In this document: one piece after another, positions 9,801-19,987 of the stretch
How positions within the stretch are numbered: the stretch's first letter is position 1
How the letters are laid out: each line of letters begins with the position of its first letter
Assembly: GCA_009869945.1 (NCBI GenBank)
Contig: WIXG01000692.1
Coordinates: 1 to 26,367, forward strand
Direction: 5' to 3'
Origin: Mesaphorura yosii
Lineage: Eukaryota > Arthropoda > Collembola > Poduromorpha > Tullbergiidae
Length of the DNA stretch: 26,367 nt
Notes under the pieces: model-generated
Seen by the model: the letters and a program-made list of their open reading frames with translations, nothing else
Database searches by the model: none
Told to the model about the DNA's origin: nothing
Translations under genes and position numbers: made by a program

Positions 9801-12315
9801 AAACACACTCACAGTCGATACTGAACAGATTGCGCCGTAAACAACGACGCCCAGCACCCCACAACCTTCTCCGGAATCAATTCAGGAGGAACATTGAGAA
9901 AAGTCTCGTTTTGTCCAGCAGCGGACAATTCCATCAGGTCTTCCAGAACACCAGAAGAGCGCACCGCAAATCTTCGCTTTGAATTCCCTTCTCCGAACAC
10001 TTCAGCCAGGAGTCGATTTATGTGTGGCGTGATTTGCTCAGCTGCTTTGGGGGATTTTATAATTTTGATTACATCCAAGCAGACTTGTTCCAAATCCACG
10101 CCGCTGCCGAAATCCTCAAACAGTGACTTGATTTCTGCCTCGCTTTCGCTCAGCACGCTCGAGAACAAGCAAGTAGTCACGCAGAAACCGTTCGCCGTGC
10201 CGAATTTGCGGAGGTGGCCGTTTGTGTGCGGTTCGTTCAGTGCTCGTAGCTTTGCGAGGGAGGCACCTTTGCCTCCGACTAATTCGATATTTGTGCAGTG
10301 CGGTGAGTCAAAGGGAAGTGCTTCAATGGAGGTCGATGGAGCTGGAGTTGATTTGGCACGTGATTGCAGATGCTGCAGAATCATTTCCTGGTGGCTGCCA
10401 GCCAATCCTGTGGCGGTTTTTAGTAGAATTCCGCGTGCCGGCGCTCCGTTGATTGCCAGTTCGATGAGTGTCAGTTTGGTGGGTTCTTCAATCGTGCCGA
10501 ATTTGCGCATCGGAGTGGATTGAATTTGGACTTTCGGCCATACTTCGACGTGGAAACTACCAACTTTGTCTGCAAACCACCAGCATTTTAGTGTTTGAAC
10601 TTACCACAGAACTATGCAACTAGCGCATTTTCAATTAACTAACCAGACAGAACGAAATTCTTCGGTCGAATCTCGCTATTAGCAGTTACGAATTCACGTG
10701 GCTCCACGTTCACTGCGAGGATTGGATTTCTTTCAAAAGACGGGTACAGCATTTCTCCGTCGGTCCATCCGTCTGAACAAAAAAGCAACAAAATCGATTA
10801 CATTACATGTAATGGAGAAGATGAACGAACTAATGAAGTCTTTACCATTTCTTCCCGTCAGCCTGAACGCGTTCCCGTTCGAGTCGCACATTCCGAACAA
10901 TTCAATCCGGAGTCCGTCGTAATCGTAATTTGGGTGTGCATGGTGGCTCGCGGCATGAACTCCGTTAGTGACCGGTTTGGGTCCCGGAGTTGAGGAAATG
11001 AGATCGTAGTAACGTGCTCGGAATCCATACAGCGAGTGATACTGCTCAGTCCCATCAATTTTAAGTGCTCCTTCACAAACTCCAAATTGGGTGTAGCCGT
11101 TTGGTAAGATTTTCCTGCAGTATTTTTTGCCATTGGCTTACATTTTAGCTAGATTACCAATGCAGCAGACTTACGAGTCCAACTCTGTGAAATTCGACCC
11201 AAACTCTCCGTTTCTACATAAGTAATTTGCGAGGAGGTCCACATTTACGTCTTTCTGTGTATCGAACGGGGCGTCGAGGGATTTCCATCTGAAACCGAGT
11301 GTCGAGCATTAAAATTGTCCCTCGCAATCTGACGAGACGAATTGCTCGTAATTTGTGCTTGGCTTACAAAAGATTGATCACAGCGTGCACGGCTTCGGAT
11401 TCCGAAGTTTCTGAAGGCTCGCAACCATTTTCATGAGGCTCAGCTCGCATTAAACCGTTGTACCAAATTCTCCAGCTTCTCATCGGCTCCACGAGCTCTA
11501 GCTTCAGATTCCCGAGTGAGAATTCGTACGGAGAGGAGTAGTGGCCGGTGTGGGTGACTAAAATGCGGGAAATACGCGAGATTAAGTAATTGCTGAGATT
11601 CGACTCTTGACTTGACTCTCATTTCGCATCCTTTCATATTGTCATCCGCCGTACCAGAATACTTTTTCCCAGCCAGGATGAGATGAAGACTGCACGAGGC
11701 CAGCTCGCCAAAGAACCTGGAGAGCTTTGCCTGGAATCCGTTCCCAGCCTCATCGATTCCATAGAAGAGTAATTGTTCAGAGTCCTACGCGACGCATGGC
11801 AAGAGAGGTGACAGATTAGGGCGTGAAACCATGACCAAGTAAAGTATCGCAAAAGCAGAACGTGAGTGAAATTATAATTAATCGCATCGCAAATTTCCTA
11901 TTTTTTGTACAGTACAGGGTCAAGATCAACTTTGACAAGCACCACACATCAAGTCCCATAAAGCGCACTTCACACTCACGTTGAATCTGCGCAACATTTG
12001 AACCGGTTTCTCGAGCTCGATCTCAGCCGGTGTTGGAAAAATCCCAACATCTTCGATGCACGTCGAGCGGAGAGCATCGTACTTCACAAGGCGCGGTGGA
12101 CGGCGAGCTGTCCAGTTTCGGAGGGCGAGGCGGGTTAGGAACTTTTTCAGGGCTGGAAAATGGAGGAATTCGGTTAACCTTTAGAGATTTGTGGCATTGT
12201 GCTTAGTGACAAGGCCAGGCTAACCGTAGGGGCAGACGTCCTTCGTGTACCTCCACGACACAATCACAGCGATCAGGAATGTTGAGCAGACGAAACCAAA
12301 CACCTCAAAAATCAT
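6824..12315 (-). CDS. membrane-anchored PEP-synthase / rifampicin-phosphotransferase-like protein, 19 exons, 1370 aa
   Basis: Minus-strand exons: 12315-12225, 12152-11980, 11784-11655, 11557-11368, 11288-11175, 11114-10846, 10772-10644, 10569-9813, 9734-9587, 9532-9239, 9159-9029, 8966-8630, 8561-8421, 8361-8277, 8208-7955, 7899-7487, 7433-7129, 7067-6993 and 6900-6824. All have GT-AG ends, and the total is 1371 codons with no frame break. Residues 5-21 form a hydrophobic segment, a likely signal anchor. Residues about 90-440 are a beta-rich region without a known label. The ATP-binding PPDK_N domain runs from about 455 to 780: VGGKGASLAKL (about 463), FAVRSSGVLEDL (about 565), GVLFTADPRTGNP, and ILQSRAMT closing the domain. 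A long helical middle domain includes AKHGHRGYGE. The C-terminal PEP-utilising swivelling domain carries the phospho-acceptor His1320 in GGLMSHGAVVAREYGLP, a motif split by an intron. All expected catalytic landmarks are present. In bacteria, relatives make PEP from pyruvate or phosphorylate rifamycins; the substrate of the arthropod versions is unknown. Confidence 0.92.
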
Positions 12316-14048
12316 GATTCAATTGGCTGGCAGACCTTCAATATGGAATGGGATCCACGGACGCATTGAACCGCTGAATGACTGACCACTTGGGCTTGCC
12401 ACAGCTTAAAGTAGTCGTCTGCTCGAAAATTCACCTGTCGTTTCGTCTACTCTCTGCCTTATCACTTGTCATTTATCAGGAGCGTGGGCATTCACACTTC
12501 AGAGACATCACCGATCACAGCCAATCACAATCATGTGTCAGGACAAAGTTCACGTTTCTACTGTATTTAGCGGTCGAAGGCTGCGGCCCACAGACTAAAA
12601 TGGAATAACACTGAGTAAGCATGTTATTATCGCACAATTCATGGCATGAATGGAGTCAATTTACTCTCTCGTCGCTGATTACTGGTGTTTGATTTTGTGT
12701 GTTGCATCATCAGCGCTGTCACCGGACGTGGTCGAATGCCCACGATCCATCTAGCGATGGATTCACAATCCATCTTGCAGCCGTGTGTAAAAAGGGACAA
12801 GAGTTCACAGATATACCTGATAATTACATTGTGCTTCGTTCCTCGCTCGAATTATGTAACGCTGCGCTGAACAGTGAGGAAAATTACTGCTCATAAGGGA
12901 GTAATAATAAAGAGAGTTAATGAGTAGTGAGGCCAGATGCTCAATTAAAACAATCAGCAGAGATCAAAAGATCACGAGCGGTGAAACTGAAGCTGCTGGG
13001 CTCGTCTCTCACGCACGAGCACAATCACAGTCTCGGTGTTTTGGAAAAATTCTGCACCGTCAGCGTCCGCGAAGCCTCACCCCTGAACTGCCTGAAACCG
13101 GCCTCAGCCTGCAATGGTGATGCACTTTTTAATCACATCTTAAACCCTAAGCCGATGAAGTCCAGTTCTCTTGCAGCCACAATTCACGATCACCAATGAA
13201 TAACGTTACGTACAAACTTTTGACACAGTGCCAAAATCTTGATTCAGAAACATAATCAGACTCGCTGTTGTTGTCTCCCAATCGGTTACTAATATTCGTT
13301 AATGAAAATCCCTCGCTTAATATCAAAAACACGAGACACTGCTCGCTGAAGAAAAGAAAGACGGCCGACGTACAAACGGCAAACAGCAAAAACTTGCTTC
13401 GCTTTGACTTTAATGTTCATGTTTTGCGAAGAAGAAGTAATTGAACTTTTTTGTCATGTACATTTATCACTGCCATTGCCATTACTATTACTATTGCCTG
13501 CCATTACATCATGTTGTTCACCCAAGCCCGTGTGTGTTTAGTGTTAAGACGATTGCTCTACGCTGAGACTGCTGCACGACTGCACTGCACTGCTTCTGAC
13601 ATTTACTATAACCGGACCACAGTCCGTGGCGTGGCCCTGGACCAGTTGTCTACGGGCAAATGAATGAATCAATAGTGCAAAGCCGGCCTTAATCAAGTCG
13701 GGTTCGAGTAAAAAATGTGAAAGTTGCGAAATGATGTCAGTCCTGCCCTTGAATTTATGGAATCCCAGCTCGCGTTTCGCCGTCTTGCCATTTTCATTTT
13801 GCGCATGGTGCGATGTGCGTACGATCCATGAATACAAATTGCATAATGCGGGCAGCTCGTGAATGCCTGAAAAAACCGACTCTCAACCCGATTCGTCCGT
13901 CGCCGCCGGTCATTCATCATAATAATTAACTTGCCATTTCTCATAATCTGGCCGTAATTGGCTTGACTAGACCGAGAGCGTCGATGCGCATGCTAATTAA
14001 CCAAAAAGCAATCAGAAAATTCCCACAGTATAGCTTTGCAAATTCATG
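12316..14048. other. long intergenic region, no supported gene
   Basis: About 1.7 kb between two minus-strand genes; the right part is the 3' flank of the PUB protein gene and the left part the promoter side of the PEP-synthase-like gene. It contains short open frames up to 97 codons on both strands, none with domain-like composition or good splice context. A near-perfect palindrome (attcatg-g-catgaat) lies near 12640, and a small ATTACT/GCCATT simple repeat near 13470-13510. Confidence 0.5.
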
Positions 14049-14054
14049 TTTATT
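14049..14054 (-). terminator. candidate polyadenylation signal (AATAAA on minus)
   Basis: Reads AATAAA on the minus strand, 108 nt beyond the stop codon at 14162. Confidence 0.5.
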
Positions 14055-14161
14055 TAATCATTGCAAACTAATTGCTTCGCCTACACAATAATTTATAGCT
14101 CACGTATGGCGGAAAGAATTGACAATACGAATAAGAATCACGACGAGTTATTTGCCTGATC

Positions 14162-16818
14162 CTAAAATTTCGTGCTGCACATCTCACAGGAAGCCCTCCA
14201 CGGCTCGTTGAAGTATGTGCATTGAGGGCAAATAAGTTTGCTATCCAAGTCGACGGCGGCGTCGGAGATGGCGGCTGCCACGCTGGTCTGCTGATTCTTA
14301 GCCTTGCTGCTGAAGTAGGCCGACCTCGACTCGGCGGTGGCAGTCGTCGTCGCCCGTCTGCCAGCCGTGTCGTAAACTACATTCGTCGTAGAGTCGTCAC
14401 TTGAGAGCGCAGGCCAGTCGGATTCATTCGGCGTCTTGCTCCCACTTCCGCTGCTCCCAGTCTTTGACGCTTTCTTCTTACCGGTGACAGTTTTCCAGAC
14501 GCTTTCACTGGGCTTCTTTGACGGTGAAGTTGATTTTGGCGGAGACGAAGAGAGCTTAGATTCCAAATTCTCCGGACACAAATCCTTTGACTTGGCACAA
14601 ATGGTGCAGACTTTATGCGGCGCCTCATTTTTGTACGTGCAAAATTTGCAGTCCCATTCTTCCTGTTTTCGCCGTACGCCCTCACTTCCGCTGTTTGAAA
14701 TTGTTGCATCAAATACAGACTCATTATTAGCACCTGCACAAGACTCTTCCTCCAACTCTAACCTACGAAACATCTTTTCGGTCTCGTCGAGCTCTTTGTC
14801 ACCGAAAGCTTTCCGAAGACTGCTTGAAATTGCGTTTGGCGAGTCCGGATTCGGGATTTTCGTTTTATCCAATGGGAAATCTCCGAGCACAATATTTCTG
14901 CTGTTTCTACTTGCGTTGGCGTATGCGTCTTGCTTCTTTGACCGAGAGTTCTCCTTGCCTCCTTTCGGGCTTTTGTTCCCCTTTAGCAACTGGATTCCCT
15001 TTGACAGCAACTTTTCTCCGGGTTTCTTCTCGCTCTCTGTGGACGACGTTGATTTTGGCAAATCTTGCTTCCTGCTCAGTGATTTAAATGCCGTGGACGT
15101 GGAAGCGATTGGAATATTTGCGGCGGGTGGCGACTCCCTTTCTTGGCGCGACGCCGGTGGAGACGAAGTGTCCATGGGCTCCGCTAACTCTTGCCTCTGG
15201 GCACAATCAATCGGTTTGCTGAACGGAACTCGTCCTCTTCCCAGCATTTCTTGAGCGTCGTGTAGCATTGAATATTCTAGTTCCTCAGTCTTGTTTGCCT
15301 CCGTTCCGTTTGTTAATTGCACCGCTGCATTTTCATTCGTTTCCCTTTGTCTCGACTGATCAAGTAGAGGTTGAAATCCAAACTCTCTTTCTTTAAACTG
15401 CTTTTCATTTGGTCTTGCACCTTCGACAGTAGAATAGTACGGATTCTCTTCTTGCTGATGGACATGGATTTTGTGAGTCCTCGGGCGGTAAGCTCCGCTG
15501 GGCACTTGGCCATTTAGAAATTTCTGCATAATAATTTCATCAAGCTCTGCCGTCTGATCTCGTCCCCGTCCGTCCACCAAGTCGTAAGGCCGCGTAGGAC
15601 TATCACTCGAAGAGAAGTGGCTGCTGGTTTGTGCAGCGCCATTTAAAGCCGAAAGTGACGGGTGAAATTGTGCAGCATTTTGATTCAGGTACGGTTGACC
15701 GCCAAGGCCCGACTTCATTTCTGGCAGTTTGTTTCGAGTCTTTGTAGCGTAACTTTTCTTCTCTGTGTTTTCCAGCACCCGCCTAGCCAACTCGCCGTCA
15801 TTTTGTTCAGTCAAATCGACGAGAGTGTTGTCGACTGGGACTTCGGGCGCAGGTGCGAGCTCTGCTTTGGCCAAAATGAGCCTAAACCTCTCATACTCCT
15901 TTTGCTTCATTAACTCCCTCTCTGCTTCTTCTCTCTTGTAAATTCTGTGGCGAGCTTGGATCAACAATGACGCGCAGGCAGAGTCCACGTCGCCAGTGTA
16001 CGCCTTTCGAGTGTTCCAGGCTTCGAGTAGTGTCATCGGATTATTTGGCACTTCTCTCTGAACTCGCTCCCATATTTGACTAAGAATCTACAAATGGAAG
16101 AAATTTTTTTATCAATCGTAGTATCGACAAAGGAATGCAGATTAATGAACGAATAGTTTACCAGGCACTCATGACTTGCAACATAACAGTCTCTGGAAAA
16201 TGATCGAAGAATTTCTTCGTGGCCAACATGGTGTAATTCCATTGTGTGGTCATCAGTGCTGACATACCCCAAAAGTACCAACAAGTCTTGGACATCACGC
16301 AAATGAGCTCTGATGTTGTGAAGGAAGAAGCCGGACACTAACTGCAGTGAAAAGAAACCATCACTTAGGCAAGTTTCATACTTCGGAAGCTCTGCAAAAT
16401 GAGAGAGACGTACACTGATTTTGTGAAATTCCTTTCGCCACGGCTGCTCAAGCAAATTATGTGCGTACTTCGCCAAGTCTTCAAATGCTTCCTTCGCATC
16501 ACGCGGGTCAAATTCTGCAATTGGCACGCTTTGGGATAAAACCCTGGCCGTCTCAACCAACTTGAACTTTCCACGAGGTGCAGCTAAATACAGGTACTCA
16601 ATGATGTGACCTGGTGAGTCAAAAAATCACAATTGAGATCAAATATTCAAATTGAAGTATTCAATGGGTAATTCTTTACCTCGGAGCTGTCGTAAGATTT
16701 CTTGTCTTTCTTCCACACTTTCAGCGTTCAACATGTCGAGGTGCCGACGGTCGAGCTCCTCAGTCACCTCATCAAGCCTTAGCCTTGACGCATCGTTAAG
16801 AAGTCTTGGAGCCTCCAT
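14162..16818 (-). CDS. tamo: Tamo/SPATA2-like protein: PUB domain plus two RanBP2-type zinc fingers, 804 aa
   Basis: Exons are 16818-16680, 16583-16414, 16341-16162 and 16087-14162, with phases in agreement. The first exon has a good acceptor at about 16846, so a 5' UTR exon is likely; the start was taken as the first in-frame ATG (16818). The region around residues 45-160 resembles the PUB domain of SPATA2 and Drosophila Tamo: KLVETARVLSQS, then LLEQPWRKEF (residues 90-99; compare the PWKKEF of SPATA2) and LRDVQDLLVLLGY. PUB domains bind C-terminal or PIM-type peptides; SPATA2 links the deubiquitinase CYLD to the LUBAC ligase. Residues about 190-640 are low-complexity, rich in Ser, Lys and Glu. 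Two RanBP2/NZF fingers close the protein: C643-x2-C646...C657-x2-C660 and C783-x2-C786...C797-x2-C800, each with a Thr-Tyr after the second Cys, close to the Thr-Phe of ubiquitin-binding NZFs. The role is inferred as a ubiquitin or nuclear-transport adaptor. Confidence 0.82.
16342..16413 (-). other. in-frame 72-nt intron within the PUB domain
   Basis: This stretch is open in the coding frame but is bounded by AGT|gtacgt and by a pyrimidine-rich tract with ctgcag. Removing it places EFHKIS next to LVSGFFLHNI, which aligns with the SPATA2 PUB domain without an insertion; retaining it adds 24 residues. I therefore treat it as an intron whose retention would not break the frame. Confidence 0.6.
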
Positions 16819-17388
16819 TTCTTCGTCCAGCTGAGGGTTAGGAACTGTGAGATGAATTGTTGACTAAGACTAGTCCAGTTCTCATCGAGAATCAAGAACT
16901 GAGCGTGGAAAGAGTGAGAAGGATTGAAATCGCATAAGCAGCGACATGAACGAAGATTAATTTGTCCATTTTACGTACCTGATGAATGACTAAGAATATT
17001 AACAGAAGGAAAAACGAAGTAGACAGCTTCTCGTAGATTTACGATTACGAAGGATGACACCGCAATTAGCACCGTGACTAATGTTGTCACAGTGAATCAA
17101 TGACAAATGAAGAATTGTTTGAACCCCTTACTTTGCCGGGTTACGCTCGAGCTCAAATACTCTTCTCAAATGTTCCTTCGTGGAGACCGTTTCTCTCGCG
17201 CCTTCAGTGCCCAAAGTGAAATGACAAAGTTATTTTCAGCAGAGCCGTCGCAGCAATGAGCAAGAAATTTTGAAAAGCGACTACAACCTCCAATACTTGC
17301 ACAATAACAAATTCACGTAAATTAATTACTGCTAGCCCCCGTGTCTTTCGTCTGTTCTTGCTTCCACTGTTTAAAAAAAACCCAGCCC
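16819..17388. other. divergent promoter region
   Basis: Lies between the minus-strand Tamo-like gene and the plus-strand small gene. It should hold both promoters and probably a 5' UTR exon and intron of the Tamo-like gene. No coding frame or clear core promoter element stands out. Confidence 0.4.
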
Positions 17389-18143
17389 ATGCCCGCTCAA
17401 CGCATTCAGCTCTTTGAGTTCGAGTCGGAGCCTAGAAATACTTCTCGAGTAATTGTGAGTAATTTTGTGTAGTGACTTTGTTTCAATTTAATCAAGTAAT
17501 ATGCATATGTACACAGGAAGTTCTGACTGCAGATTAGATCAATAGATTCTAGAGCAAAGGTCAGTTGCCATGGTCATTAAATTGCTTCACTTCTTTGTTG
17601 AAGCGCATGCTCTGATAGCGACCCAAGGCGAAATCCTGTGCCACATCCAGTACACTTGAATGGTGTACTGTCGGTTTGGGCCTTCATGTCTGCTCTCCTC
17701 CCATGCCGCGGTGAAGCGTTTCCCACACACGTGGCACCCGTGTGACTCGATTCCGGCGTGTCGCCGAAGGTGTTTCCGGAGAGCATCTGGCTCCCTGAAT
17801 CTGCGAGGGCAGTGAGTGCACGGGTGTGGCCTCTCCCCCCTGTGGGTGCGCAGATGTGCAGACAGCTTCTCCTTGGTTGCAAATGCTCAGCTGCGTTGGA
17901 GGATCTCAACTTGGGAGCAAACCAAATTACAATTCAATGAACAAATATAAGTCTACCTGGAAGACCTTAAAGGCAGGACTTTTGCTTAAATATTTACTTT
18001 TGTTTGCAGCTGAGCTGAAAGACAGTCTGGAAATATTAAAATCCCAATTAACGGAGATCAGTGCACGTTGTCAGATTCAAGAGATGGAATTACTGTCTGT
18101 AGAAAATATGGCTCCTAGACAGAGGCTAGAGTCCTCAGTCTAA
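17389..18143 (+). CDS. tentative small gene, unrecognised protein of about 79 aa
   Basis: Exon 1 runs from ATG at 17389 to 17454 with a clean donor (ATT|gtgagt). A second exon starts after gactgcag at 17533. The last exon, 18010-18143, follows a strong acceptor (acttttgtttgcag) and ends in TAA. It reads as a short helical segment (ELKDSLEILKSQLTEI) with coiled-coil character. The phase only works if exon 2 ends at 17572 (CATG|gtcatt). The better-looking donor at 17559 (AAAG|gtcagt) would put the last exon out of frame, unless an unseen small exon lies between. The N-terminus (MPAQRIQLFEFESEP) matches nothing I know. The 437-nt intron contains an antisense zinc-finger relic. Confidence 0.4.
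17577..17892 (-). pseudogene. C2H2 zinc-finger gene fragment, frameshifted
   Basis: Read on the minus strand, about 17890 to 17690 encodes the tail of one finger (KLSAHLRTH), a linker THRGERPHPC, a complete C2H2 finger (CTHCPRRF...LRKHLRRH) and the CHVCGKRF half of a third. The frame then changes near 17675, and another partial finger follows (FKCTGCGTGF...LSEHAL) before a stop at 17577. Linker and Cys/His spacing are typical, so identification as zinc-finger coding DNA is firm. The frame change, lost Cys and His residues and absence of a start make it a relic. It lies antisense inside an intron of the plus-strand small gene. Confidence 0.7.
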
Positions 18144-18688
18144 GATCCGTTATCTTACTTGTTGTACATAACAACTTGTTGCGTGTGGAATGCACACATG
18201 TTGATAAATTATTGATGATTGCTTTACAAATCGCAATGGTACAGAAATTATTGGCATGTGCTGCAGATTGAGAAGTCCTTCCTATGAATCAAGGCTTCTT
18301 CAGTGGTTGGTTAATGACCAAACAAATTCCACTGTGTATCCACATTGGTCATCCTCATTCGTTCTTTCTGAATTGTCTATCCTCATAGAATTTCTATCAA
18401 GGTTTCCTTGTGTACACTCATTTAAGCAGTGAACTCATTCGAGTTCGAGTAAATTATTGCAGTCACCGGAAATAAAACTTGCACTTTGTAATCGTTCAGC
18501 ATTACAAAATAGTAACCATAGCAACAACTTTTCGCAATCTTCGTTGAATTGAGTTTTCGCATATCCAATTGAACAAAGAGTTGTACAGATTGATATCTTG
18601 GTTTTGGTTAAGCAAGCGGGTCTTTCATAGTCATAAGAGAAGAATTCCGTAAATTCCATCCTCCGAAGAACAATTCGTGAAATTGGAA
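18144..18688. other. intergenic region, no gene seen
   Basis: AT-rich stretch between the small gene and the SGNH hydrolase. A 74-codon open frame on the minus strand (18435-18659) has no recognisable feature. The region likely contains a 3' UTR on the left and a promoter on the right. Confidence 0.45.
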
Positions 18689-19335
18689 ATGAGTGGAACC
18701 GGGCTGGTCGCGAAGCAAGCTAGTAAGTTAATTAACTTCTTAACACAACAAGCTTTAATAGTCTTAAACATTTATCGTTTCATTTCTTTACAGTTTTCGT
18801 GGGCGATTCGATCTTGCAATGGTTTACACAAGCCGGATCCGCATCTTGGAGCAAGTACTTTACAAGTACATACAATTGCGTCAATCTTGGAATTCCAGGC
18901 ATCACAACAGATCAGACAATCCAACGACTCCAGAGTGGACGCCTCCTGGATCACCCTCGTATCTTACCTGCGACCGTTCCTAAAGTCTGCACACTGATGA
19001 TAGGCACTAATGACATTGGATGGGGACAAAGCGAAGCTTATATTGCAGCACAAATAACAGAAATAATCCAAATACTCCAAGAGAAGTTGGCACCGGTACA
19101 AATACTTTTACTAGGAATTCTACCTCGACAATCTACATCAAACAAATCCGATCTGATCAACCAAATTATATCACAGCTTGATAATGGCGGGTCTGTGCGT
19201 TTTCTTGATGTGTCCAACAGTTTCTGTGGACAAGATAACTCCAACCTTTATACAGACGGGTTACATTTGTCGAGCATGGGTTATAAGGTGCTTGCTGAAT
19301 CTATTTTACCTGTATTCACCGAATTAATGAAGTGA
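18689..19335 (+). CDS. SGNH/GDSL-type acylhydrolase, two exons, 191 aa
   Basis: Exons 18689-18722 and 18794-19335 are joined in phase 1 by a 71-nt intron with gtaagt and ttacag. The four SGNH blocks are present: Ser17 in FVGDSIL (nucleophile), Gly44 in NLGIPG, Asn84 in IGTND, and Asp166/His169 in DGLHLSSMGY. Such enzymes hydrolyse ester or thioester bonds; the order and spacing resemble the platelet-activating-factor acetylhydrolase alpha group. There is no signal peptide or membrane segment, so it is probably cytosolic. The N-terminus is unusually short: the catalytic Ser is at residue 17, whereas PAF-AH alpha subunits carry a longer lead-in. Either the enzyme is minimal or an upstream exon is missing. 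The substrate cannot be inferred. Confidence 0.88.
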
Positions 19336-19336
19336 T

Positions 19337-19342
19337 AATAAA
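19337..19342 (+). terminator. polyadenylation signal AATAAA (SGNH hydrolase)
   Basis: Canonical hexamer beginning one base after the TGA stop codon, implying a very short 3' UTR if used. Confidence 0.6.
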
Positions 19343-19377
19343 GTCTAGTCATGTTCTAGTCCATATGATTTACTTAT

Positions 19378-19668
19378 TCAGTACACATTCTTGCATACAC
19401 TCCTCCACCGGACCCCCCTCCCCAACAATTCCGGATGCGTCCCACTGTCGAGAATCCGCCCTCCATCGTCTAGTACAAAGATCTGGCCCATTTTCACCGC
19501 CGTCCTAAGATTATACGTTACCATGACAACCGTTTTCTTGGCCGTGAGCTTTTCCAGCTGCTCCGTTCCGTAATGCTGTCTAAACTCGACGTAGCTTCAT
19601 CGAGCAAATAAATCTTAGGGTGCCTTAAAAACATTCGTGCAATTGTCACTCGCAGTTTTTCACCACTG
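19378..19668 (-). pseudogene. 3' fragment of an ABC transporter nucleotide-binding domain (ABCB6/ABCB7-like), decayed
   Basis: On the minus strand a frame after an acceptor-like tttag reads [15 protein letters not shown] (remnant of the ABC signature) and [16 protein letters not shown] (Walker B and D-loop). [11 protein letters not shown] closely matches mitochondrial ABCB7/ATM1 half-transporters. Near 19580 the frame shifts by one base. The remainder reads [25 protein letters not shown] and GTHPELL to a TGA at 19380-19378. The switch-region His normally found in the IAHRL motif is replaced by Tyr. No Walker A or transmembrane part is found upstream. The frameshift, lost His and missing 5' part mark it as a pseudogene, or an assembly-damaged last exon. 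Confidence 0.75.
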
Positions 19669-19987
19669 CTAAATTAAGCTTTGATGTCTGGTACACGCAA
19701 ACGAAAATACACAACTTAGTTGGAAACTCGTTAATTTCCATGTATTGCGTAAACAAGCAGGCCGAATTAGTAAACACACTCACAAATTACGTGGTACATG
19801 ACTCAAGATCTCCGTGCTTATCGATGCGATGACCAAATGCGTAATTTACGAGCAAGATAGCCTTAATTACTTAATTACTTTGTCATTAAGCTTGGTTTGG
19901 CCTGTCAGAGGAATGACTGGAATCTGAGCGCAATTAAAGCAACTTGGACCCTGAACCAACGCACTCACGCACTCGCACTGCTCAAAA
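19669..19987. other. intergenic region, no gene seen
   Basis: Between the ABC relic and the secreted-protein gene. No Walker A or other transporter sequence was recognised here. The promoter of the plus-strand gene at 19988 should lie in the right part. Confidence 0.45.

Noticed and set aside
6824..12315. Bacterial contamination as the source of the PEP-synthase-like sequence
   Set aside because: Eighteen spliceosomal introns with agreeing phases exclude a bacterial contig.
12378..13944. Several 60-97-codon open frames in the intergenic region
   Set aside because: They overlap one another on both strands and show no signal peptide, domain pattern or splice context.
14436..15254. 272-codon plus-strand open frame opposite the Tamo-like gene
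   Set aside because: It is the antisense of a Ser/Lys/Glu-rich linker, so it reads as Phe/Leu/Ser-rich sequence. The minus strand has zinc fingers and consistent splicing.
17885..17940. Leucine-rich-repeat-like reading (LEDLNLGANQIT) on the plus strand
   Set aside because: A single partial repeat ending in a stop, next to the antisense zinc-finger relic, with no neighbouring repeat units.
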